This document shows, piece after piece, positions 56,590 to 64,000 of a stretch of 64,000 nucleotides of DNA; the stretch's first letter is position 1; the number at the start of each line of letters is the position of its first letter. The notes beneath the pieces were generated by a model. The model saw only the letters and a program-made list of their open reading frames with translations. It did no database searches and was not told the DNA's origin. Origin of the DNA: Comamonadaceae bacterium (GTDB lineage Bacteria; Pseudomonadota; Gammaproteobacteria; Burkholderiales; Burkholderiaceae_C); contig CANFLX010000001.1 in assembly GCA_947447985.1 (NCBI GenBank), positions 62,001-126,000 on the forward strand, in the 5' to 3' direction. The translations under genes were made by a program, and so were the position numbers.

Positions 56590-57924
56590 ATGAAACCAGT
56601 GATCGCCCTGGTCGGCAGGCCCAATGTGGGCAAGTCGACCCTTTTCAACCGTTTGACCAAAACGCGTGACGCCATCGTGGCGGACTACGCCGGTTTAACG
56701 CGCGACCGCCATTACGGCAACGCCAAACACGGCAAGCACGAGTACATCGTGGTCGACACCGGCGGCTTTGAGCCCGATGCCTCGTCTGGCATCTACAAAG
56801 AAATGGCCAAGCAAACGCGCCAAGCGGTCGCCGAGGCCGACGTGGTGTTGTTCATTGTGGATGCGCGCGGCGGTGTCTCCGCGCAGGACCACGAGATCGC
56901 CAAGTACCTGAGGCGTTTGGGCAAATCAGCCATTGTGGTAGCCAACAAGGCGGAAGGCATGACCGAAGGGGTGCAGTTCACCGAGTTCTACGAACTGGGT
57001 CTGGGCGCTGTGATTCCAATCAGCGCCGCCCATGGACAGGGCATTCGCCCCTTGATTGACCAGGTGCTGGAACCTTTGGCCATTGCCATGGCGCAGGACG
57101 AAGAGGACAAGGACCCGACCGTCATCAAACTCGCGGTTGCGGGGCGGCCCAATGTAGGTAAATCCACCCTGATCAATACCTGGCTGGGCGAAGAGCGACT
57201 GGTCGCTTTTGACATGCCCGGCACCACCCGCGACGCGATTGCCGTGCCGTTCGAGCGCGGCGGGCAAAAGTTTGAGTTGATCGACACCGCAGGCCTGCGC
57301 CGCAAAGGCAAGGTGTTTGAAGCGATCGAAAAATTCTCAGTTGTCAAAACCCTTCAGGCGATTGAGTCTGCCAACGTGGTGTTGTTGCTGATTGATGCGA
57401 TTCAGGGCGTCACCGACCAGGACGCCCATATTGCGGGCTACATCCTGGAGTCGGGACGGGCGGTGGTGGTGGCCGTGAACAAATGGGACGCAGTGGACGA
57501 ATACCAGCGCGAACTGGTCAAACGATCGCTTGAAACCCGGCTTGGATTTTTGAAATTTGCGGCTTTGCACCTGATTTCCGCCACCAAACGCCAGGGCCTG
57601 GGCCCGGTCTGGGACTCGATTGCCCAGGCGCACCGCTCTGCCAACCGCAAAATGCCCACGCCGGTGCTCACGCGCTTGTTGCTGGAAGCCGTGCAGTTCC
57701 AGACCCCGAAAAAAACCGGCATGTACCGCCCCAAGTTGCGCTATGCGCACCAGGGCGGCATGAATCCGCCCATCATCATCATCCACGGCAATTCGCTGGA
57801 GCAGGTCACCGACTCGTACAAGCGCTTTTTGGAGGGGCGGTTCCGCAAGGAATTCGATCTGGTCGGCACCCCTTTGTTGATTCAAATGAAATCGGCCGCT
57901 AACCCCTACACCGACAAAGATTGA
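56590..57924 (+). CDS. der: Ribosome biogenesis GTPase Der
   Basis: This 444-residue protein has two tandem G domains (GRPNVGKST at about 8 and again at about 185, each with its own NKxD motif: NKAE and NKWD) and a C-terminal KH-like domain ([10 protein letters not shown]). Der, also called EngA, is essential for 50S assembly. The first NKxD reads NKAE, which is the common Der variant. It stands 15 bases after bamB and 70 before hfq. Confidence 0.97.
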   Translation: MKPVIALVGRPNVGKSTLFNRLTKTRDAIVADYAGLTRDRHYGNAKHGKHEYIVVDTGGFEPDASSGIYKEMAKQTRQAVAEADVVLFIVDARGGVSAQDHEIAKYLRRLGKSAIVVANKAEGMTEGVQFTEFYELGLGAVIPISAAHGQGIRPLIDQVLEPLAIAMAQDEEDKDPTVIKLAVAGRPNVGKSTLINTWLGEERLVAFDMPGTTRDAIAVPFERGGQKFELIDTAGLRRKGKVFEAIEKFSVVKTLQAIESANVVLLLIDAIQGVTDQDAHIAGYILESGRAVVVAVNKWDAVDEYQRELVKRSLETRLGFLKFAALHLISATKRQGLGPVWDSIAQAHRSANRKMPTPVLTRLLLEAVQFQTPKKTGMYRPKLRYAHQGGMNPPIIIIHGNSLEQVTDSYKRFLEGRFRKEFDLVGTPLLIQMKSAANPYTDKD

Positions 57925-57994
57925 CCCGACGCAAATGAGCCTATTGGGTCCATGTGGTATTGTCTAATTCCAAACTTCCAACACGGAGAATATC

Positions 57995-58243
57995 GTGAAT
58001 AACAAGAGCCAGCTCCTCCAAGATCCATTTTTGAACGCATTGCGCCGCGAACATATTCCGGTATCGGTGTATTTGGTCAATGGCATCAAATTGCAGGGCC
58101 AAATTGAATCGTTTGACCAGTATGTCGTGTTGCTGCGCAACACCGTGACACAAATGGTCTACAAACACGCCATTTCGACCATCGTGCCCGGCCGTGCTGT
58201 GAGTCTGGCAGCGGGTGCTGACGAAGAGGCCGCAGGGTCTTGA
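57995..58243 (+). CDS. hfq: RNA chaperone Hfq
   Basis: This 82-residue Sm-like protein pairs small RNAs with mRNA targets. It is nearly a family consensus: [33 protein letters not shown] and [10 protein letters not shown]. The start is a GTG at 57995 with a cggaga SD, which reads MNNKSQLLQ. It is followed by hflX, as is common. Confidence 0.97.
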   Translation: MNNKSQLLQDPFLNALRREHIPVSVYLVNGIKLQGQIESFDQYVVLLRNTVTQMVYKHAISTIVPGRAVSLAAGADEEAAGS

Positions 58244-58268
58244 TTTCTGGTCCGCGCAGGGCGCTTGT

Positions 58269-59435
58269 TTGACTCCTACTGACCCTTCCACGTCTGCGCG
58301 AACCATATTGGTCGGTGTGGACCTGGGATTGCCCCATTTTGAGGCTGAGCTCGAAGAATTGGGTTTGCTGGCCCGCACCGCAGGGCTCGACCCGGTGGCG
58401 CGTATTACTTGCAAACGCCGGGCACCCGATGCCGCTTTGTTTGTGGGGACCGGGAAGGCAGACGAGATCAAACTCCTGGCCCAGCAGCATGGTGCGCAAG
58501 AAATCCTGTTCGACCAAAGCCTGAGCCCTGGTCAACAGCGTAATTTAGAGCGACGCCTAGAGTGTGCCGTCAATGACCGCACTTTTTTAATTCTCGAAAT
58601 TTTTGCCCAGCGTGCGCGCAGCCACGAGGGCAAATTGCAAGTTGAGCTCGCCCGCCTGCAATACCTCAGCACACGGCTGGTGCGCCGCTGGTCGCATTTG
58701 GAGCGCCAGCGCGGCGGCATTGGAACCCGGGGCGGCCCCGGCGAGACCCAGATTGAACTGGACCGGCGCATGATCGCCACCACCATCAAACGCACCAAAG
58801 AGCAACTCCAAAAGGTCAAGCGCCAGCACCAAACCCAGCGCAAGCAGCGGGACCGGCGTGGTGCTTTCAATATCTCACTGATTGGCTATACCAACGCCGG
58901 CAAATCCACCTTGTTCAACACCCTGGTCAAAGCCAGGGCTTATGCCGCTGACCAGTTGTTTGCGACCCTGGACACCACCACGCGCCAGTTGTACCTCGGT
59001 GAGGCCGCTCGCTCCGTGTCGCTGTCGGACACCGTGGGATTCATCCGTGACCTACCGCACGGTTTGATCGATGCCTTTCAGGCCACGCTGCAAGAGGCCA
59101 TTGATGCCGATTTGCTTTTGCACGTGGTGGACGCCTCGAATCCGGTCTGGACGCTGCAAATCCGCCAGGTTCAGCAGGTGCTCAAAGAGATTGGCGCACA
59201 GGACATCCCCCAGTTGCTGGTGTTCAATAAGGTAGACGCCATGGAAGCGGGCAGTTTGCCGCTGCAGGTGGAAGACATGTTTGAAGTGGATGGGGTGCAA
59301 ACCCCGCGTATTTTTGTCAGTGCGCGTGCGGGCACCGGTATTGCAGAGCTGCGCACCGCCCTGGCGACCATCGTGACGCAAGACCGCGCCGCGCAGGAAG
59401 GGGAACACCCTTTGGCCGATGAGGCTTCAACGTAA
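58269..59435 (+). CDS. hflX: GTPase HflX
   Basis: This 388-residue protein has the HflX N-terminal domain (LFDQSLSPGQQRNLERRL), a GGIGTRGGPGETQ hinge and a G domain with Walker A GYTNAGKST, DTVGFI and NKVD. It binds and splits ribosomes, for example after heat shock. The likely start is TTG at 58269 with AGGG seven bases before. A GTG at 58215 would overlap hfq by 29 bases and add non-conserved residues. Confidence 0.93.
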   Translation: MTPTDPSTSARTILVGVDLGLPHFEAELEELGLLARTAGLDPVARITCKRRAPDAALFVGTGKADEIKLLAQQHGAQEILFDQSLSPGQQRNLERRLECAVNDRTFLILEIFAQRARSHEGKLQVELARLQYLSTRLVRRWSHLERQRGGIGTRGGPGETQIELDRRMIATTIKRTKEQLQKVKRQHQTQRKQRDRRGAFNISLIGYTNAGKSTLFNTLVKARAYAADQLFATLDTTTRQLYLGEAARSVSLSDTVGFIRDLPHGLIDAFQATLQEAIDADLLLHVVDASNPVWTLQIRQVQQVLKEIGAQDIPQLLVFNKVDAMEAGSLPLQVEDMFEVDGVQTPRIFVSARAGTGIAELRTALATIVTQDRAAQEGEHPLADEAST

Positions 59436-59467
59436 TTGTGGACAATCCGGCTCGTTGAGCGAAAGTT

Positions 59468-60871
59468 ATGACCATGAAACTACCCCATCCCACCCTGACT
59501 TTGGGCGCACTCGCCGGGCGTTTTCGCGGCATGTTCAATTTGAACGACAGCCGCTGGGGGCGTGCAGACGAGTCCAAGCCTGCCGATCATGAGGCACCCA
59601 AGCCTGATGCCGAACCCGATCACGGCGCAGAGCATCCCGCCGCACAGGAGCCGCCACGCGCCCATCCACGCCCGGGTGCGCAGTCCGGCCCGCCCGATCT
59701 CGATGAACTGTGGCGCGACTTCACCCGCAAACTCAATGCCTGGCTGGGCGGCGGCAAACAGCCCCCGGGCGCAGGCGGGCGCGAACCTGGGGGCTTTTTC
59801 CCCAACTCCAAAGGCGCAGGCATCGGTGGCGGCGTGATCTTGGCGCTGGTGTTGCTGGTTTGGCTGGGCACGGGATTTTTCATTGTGCAAGAGGGGCAGC
59901 AGGCCGTCATTACCCAATTTGGCCGCTACAAATCAACGGTCAATGCAGGCTTTAACTGGCGCTTGCCGTACCCGATCCAGCGCCACGAACTGGTTTTTGT
60001 GACCCAAATCCGCTCCGTGGATGTGGGGGGCGACAGTGTTCTCAAGGCGACCGGGCTGCGCGAGTCTGCAATGCTGACGCAGGATGAGAACATCCTGGAC
60101 ATCAAGTTTGCCGTTCAGTACCGTCTGAGCGACGCCCGTGCGTTCTTGTTTGAAAGCAAAAATCCCGAGAACGCCGTGGTGCAGGCCGCCGAAACCTCGG
60201 TGCGCGAAGTGCTGGGCAAGATGAACATGGACGCAGCGTTGTCGGAAGACCGCGACCAAATTGCCCCTCGGGTGCGCGCCATGATGCAAGAAATCCTGGA
60301 CCGCTACAAAGTCGGCATTGAGGTGGTGGGCATCAATTTGCAGCAGGGCGGCGTGCGCCCCCCCGAGCAGGTGCAAGCTTCTTTTGACGATGTACTCAAA
60401 GCGGGTCAGGAGCGCGAACGTGCCAAGAATGAAGCCCAGGCCTACGCCAACGACGTGATTCCCCGCGCCGTCGGTTCGGCATCGCGCTTGAAAGAAGAGG
60501 CGGATGCCTACAAAGCGCGGGTCGTGGCCCAGGCCCAGGGCGATGCGCAGCGTTTCCGCTCGGTCTACAACGAATACCAAAAAGCGCCCCAGGTCACCCG
60601 CGACCGCATGTACCTGGACACCATGCAGCAAATTTTCTCCAACGTGACCAAGGTCTTGGTGGATTCCCGCCAAGGCGCGACGCTGCTCAACCTGCCCCTC
60701 GAGAAGATTTTGCAAATGAACGCCAGCACGGAGCCGTCGGCGTCCAACACCCCAGCAACGCCGCAAACTTCCCCCGTGGCACCCGCAACGGCGCCCACCA
60801 GCCAGGCGCCGAACGGCACTGATTCCCGCAGCCGCGATGCGGCCCGCACCCGTGAACGCGATGTGCGCTAG
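59468..60871 (+). CDS. hflK: FtsH protease modulator HflK
   Basis: This 467-residue protein has a Pro/Gly-rich cytoplasmic lead, a membrane helix (about 120-140, GGGVILALVLLVWLGTG) and a SPFH/band-7 domain (about 140-330), then helical and Ser/Thr/Pro-rich ends. It forms a membrane cage with HflC around FtsH. Two nearby ATG codons (59468, 59474) and one at 59531 (MFNLNDSRWGR) are possible; homologues begin near either. Its stop merges with the hflC SD (TAGGAGG). Confidence 0.92.
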   Translation: MTMKLPHPTLTLGALAGRFRGMFNLNDSRWGRADESKPADHEAPKPDAEPDHGAEHPAAQEPPRAHPRPGAQSGPPDLDELWRDFTRKLNAWLGGGKQPPGAGGREPGGFFPNSKGAGIGGGVILALVLLVWLGTGFFIVQEGQQAVITQFGRYKSTVNAGFNWRLPYPIQRHELVFVTQIRSVDVGGDSVLKATGLRESAMLTQDENILDIKFAVQYRLSDARAFLFESKNPENAVVQAAETSVREVLGKMNMDAALSEDRDQIAPRVRAMMQEILDRYKVGIEVVGINLQQGGVRPPEQVQASFDDVLKAGQERERAKNEAQAYANDVIPRAVGSASRLKEEADAYKARVVAQAQGDAQRFRSVYNEYQKAPQVTRDRMYLDTMQQIFSNVTKVLVDSRQGATLLNLPLEKILQMNASTEPSASNTPATPQTSPVAPATAPTSQAPNGTDSRSRDAARTRERDVR

Positions 60872-60880
60872 GAGGACCCT

Positions 60881-61783
60881 ATGAACCGAATTGGATTGAT
60901 TGTTTCTTCGTTGCTGGTGCTGTTGGTGCTGGCGAGTTCGACTTTGTTTGTGGTGGACCAGCGCCAGTTCGGCGTGGTGTATGCCCTGGGGCAGATCAAG
61001 GACGTTATTACCGAGCCCGGACTGAACTGGAAGCTGCCCCCGCCGTTTCAAAACGTCACCTATATCGACAAACGCCTGCTCACGCTGGACAGCGCCGATG
61101 CCGAACCCATGCTGACTGCAGAAAAGCAACGCGTGGTGATTGACTGGTACGTGCGTTGGCGCATTTCGGAGCCGACCGACTACATCCGCAATGTAGGCCT
61201 GGACGAGGCCACAGGGGCACGCCAACTCAGCCGAGTGGTGCGCAACGCCTTTCAGGAGTCGATCAACAAGCGTACCGTCAAAGAGTTGCTGTCCCTCAAG
61301 CGCGAGGCCCTGATGGCCGATGTGAAAGCGGAAGTGCTTGCCAAAGTGCGGGGCGACAAACCCTGGGGTGTGGACGTGGTCGATGTCCGTATCACCCGTG
61401 TCGACTACGTGGAAGCGATCACCGAATCGGTGTACCGCCGCATGGAGGCGGAACGCAAGCGCGTGGCCAACGAACTGCGCTCCACCGGCGCAGCCGAAGG
61501 TGAAAAAATCCGGGCAGATGCCGATCGCCAGCGTGAGGTAACGATCGCCAACGCCTACCGCGATGCGCAAAAAACCAAGGGCGAGGGCGATGCTGAGGCC
61601 GCCCGCATTTACGCCGAAGCTTTTAACCGCGACCCGCAATTTGCGCAGTTTTACCGCAGCCTGGAAGCCTATAAAAACAGTTTTGCCAACAAGAGCGACA
61701 TGATGGTGGTGGACCCCTCGTCGAGCGAGTTTTTCAAGATATTCCGCGGCGGCGGTGCTGCGGTGGGCGGGGCCAAGAAATAA
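60881..61783 (+). CDS. hflC: FtsH protease modulator HflC
   Basis: This 300-residue partner of HflK has an N-terminal membrane helix (about 4-24) and a SPFH domain with QFGVVYALGQIKDVI, a DWYVRWRI strand and a helical EAERKRVANELRSTGAAEG region. A strong AGGAGG lies ahead of the ATG. In related genomes a short DUF2065 gene usually separates hflC from hisZ; it is missing in the 93 bases here. Confidence 0.95.
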   Translation: MNRIGLIVSSLLVLLVLASSTLFVVDQRQFGVVYALGQIKDVITEPGLNWKLPPPFQNVTYIDKRLLTLDSADAEPMLTAEKQRVVIDWYVRWRISEPTDYIRNVGLDEATGARQLSRVVRNAFQESINKRTVKELLSLKREALMADVKAEVLAKVRGDKPWGVDVVDVRITRVDYVEAITESVYRRMEAERKRVANELRSTGAAEGEKIRADADRQREVTIANAYRDAQKTKGEGDAEAARIYAEAFNRDPQFAQFYRSLEAYKNSFANKSDMMVVDPSSSEFFKIFRGGGAAVGGAKK

Positions 61784-61876
61784 GGGGCAGAAAGGCGGCT
61801 CGATTTCTCGGGCCGCTGGCGGTTTAGCGGCTTGTAGACCAGTAAAATCACGTTTTTTACAAATCGCCTTTAATCC

Positions 61877-63025
61877 ATGTCCGCTTGGGTCCTCCCGGAT
61901 CACATTGCCGATGTCCTGCCTTCTGAGGCGCGCCACATCGAAGAAATCCGCCGCAATTTGTTGGACATGGCGCGCTGCTATGGCTACGAATTGGTCATGC
62001 CGCCGCTCTTGGAGCATCTGGAGTCCCTGCTGACCGGCACGGGGGAAGCGCTGGATTTGCAAACCTTCAAACTGGTCGATCAAATCTCGGGCCGCATGAT
62101 GGGTTTGCGCGCCGACAGCACGCCGCAGGTGGCCCGTATCGACGCCCATTTGCTCAACCGTCCCGGCGTTACCCGCCTCAGTTACTGCGGCCCGGTCTTG
62201 CATACCCGCCCTGCAGCACCCCATGCCACGCGTGAACCCCTGCAACTGGGTGCGGAGATTTACGGCCACGGCGGCTTGGAGGCCGATCTGGAGATTTTGG
62301 AGCTGGCGCTGGACAGCTTGCGCTCGGTCCATCTAGGCGCTTTGACCGTCGACCTGGCCGATGTGCGCGTGGTGAATGCTTTGCTGGCCGAAACCCAGCT
62401 GACGACTCAGCAAACGGCCGAGGTGCATGCAGCGCTGGCCACCAAAGACACCAGCGCGCTGGCCACGCTCACCGCGCAGGCGCCACCCGCCATTGCCACC
62501 GCCTTGCAGCAACTTACCAGCTTGTACGGTGACGTGTCGATTTTGGAACAGGCGCGTCGTGTGCTGCCTGCTTTGCCAGCGATCCACGTAGCGCTCGATC
62601 AGCTTCAGTGGCTGGCCAGCCATTTGGAAGGTGTGGGCGTCTCGTTTGACCTGTCTGACCTGCGTGGCTATGCCTATTACACCGGTGCACGCTTCGCCGT
62701 TTATGCGCAGGGTGCGCCAGACGCATTGGTGCGTGGCGGGCGCTACGACGCTGTAGGTTCGGTGTTTGGTCGCAAGCGTCCGGCAGTGGGCTTCAGTCTG
62801 GACATCAAGGCCTTGGCTTTGGCAGCGCGCCCTCCAGTGCTTCGCGCTGCAATTCGCGCGCCCTGGGGTGAAGATGCCGCTCTGCGCCAATCAATCGCCC
62901 AGTTGCGCGCCGCGGGTGAGACCGTGGTCTGCGTTTTGCCCGGACACGAAAGTGATGTCGATGAATTTCAGTGTGACCGCGAACTGGTGCAGCGTGATGC
63001 GGCCTGGTGTGTCACGGCTCTTTGA
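61877..63025 (+). CDS. hisZ: ATP phosphoribosyltransferase regulatory subunit
   Basis: This 382-residue paralogue of the HisRS catalytic core lacks an anticodon-binding domain. It begins [15 protein letters not shown] and has [13 protein letters not shown] and [16 protein letters not shown] as conserved blocks. It activates the short HisG form in histidine biosynthesis; hisG is not in the window. It is followed by purA, a typical neighbour in betaproteobacteria. Confidence 0.93.
   Translation: MSAWVLPDHIADVLPSEARHIEEIRRNLLDMARCYGYELVMPPLLEHLESLLTGTGEALDLQTFKLVDQISGRMMGLRADSTPQVARIDAHLLNRPGVTRLSYCGPVLHTRPAAPHATREPLQLGAEIYGHGGLEADLEILELALDSLRSVHLGALTVDLADVRVVNALLAETQLTTQQTAEVHAALATKDTSALATLTAQAPPAIATALQQLTSLYGDVSILEQARRVLPALPAIHVALDQLQWLASHLEGVGVSFDLSDLRGYAYYTGARFAVYAQGAPDALVRGGRYDAVGSVFGRKRPAVGFSLDIKALALAARPPVLRAAIRAPWGEDAALRQSIAQLRAAGETVVCVLPGHESDVDEFQCDRELVQRDAAWCVTAL

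Positions 63026-64000
<975 letters not shown>

Noticed and set aside
59933-62332. 799-codon open frame on the minus strand opposite hflK, hflC and hisZ
   Set aside because: It is antisense to three clearly conserved genes and its translation is His/Gln/Val/Gly-rich without any known motif, as expected for GC-rich antisense frames.

Overview
The window is a GC-rich chromosomal segment of a betaproteobacterium. Gene content and order point to Burkholderiales, most likely Comamonadaceae (a Rhodoferax/Limnohabitans/Polaromonas-like organism): ppsR/ppsA, rpsF-priB-rpsR-rplI-dnaB, alaA-hom-thrC-moeA-moaD-moaE, odhA-odhB-lpdA with zapE downstream, and the run rlmN-pilW-rodZ-ispG-hisS-yfgM-bamB-der-hfq-hflX-hflK-hflC-hisZ-purA. 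No rRNA, tRNA, CRISPR array or insertion sequence was recognised. purA runs off the right edge.

Layout. 1-6240: a GlcG-like protein, PEP synthase with its regulator, and a large fused sodium/solute symporter carrying an EF-hand-like loop. 6260-9381: the S6/PriB/S18/L9 ribosomal-replication operon, then dnaB. 9378-12262 (minus strand): PhoH/PIN ATPase, a Bcp-type peroxiredoxin and a Mth938-like protein. 12366-18441: alanine and threonine biosynthesis running into molybdopterin synthesis, with overlapping start/stop codons. 18577-21759: a class III nucleotide cyclase/AAA ATPase/TPR protein, then clpB behind a good sigma-32-type promoter. 24490-27796: NlpC/P60 hydrolase, isochorismatase-like hydrolase and prpE. 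27976-33594: the 2-oxoglutarate dehydrogenase complex.

33616-41019 is the accessory part, lying between lpdA and zapE. It holds an NRDE protein, a predicted 2OG-Fe(II) oxygenase, a small SET-domain protein, an arginyltransferase-like GNAT protein coupled to a CxxCxxCC metal protein, a single-chain MmeI-type restriction-modification enzyme, and a HigBA-like toxin-antitoxin pair. The four-gene block 34361-37024 looks like a protein-modification locus and is the best candidate for an undescribed system. The restriction-modification gene contains a 90-bp imperfect palindrome in frame, which adds about 30 residues between conserved blocks.

41050-64000 returns to core genes. It covers cell division (zapE), a DinG/YoaA-type helicase, the BAM lipoproteins bamD and bamB, pseudouridine synthases rluD and rluB, scpB, ndk, type IV pilus assembly (pilW), isoprenoid synthesis (ispG), histidyl-tRNA synthetase and its paralogue hisZ, ribosome GTPases (der, hflX), hfq, the FtsH-modulating HflKC pair and purA. 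Many of these genes are joined by 1-8 nt overlaps, so they probably form long, translationally coupled operons.

All function calls come from reading motifs and overall resemblance by eye. No database search was run.
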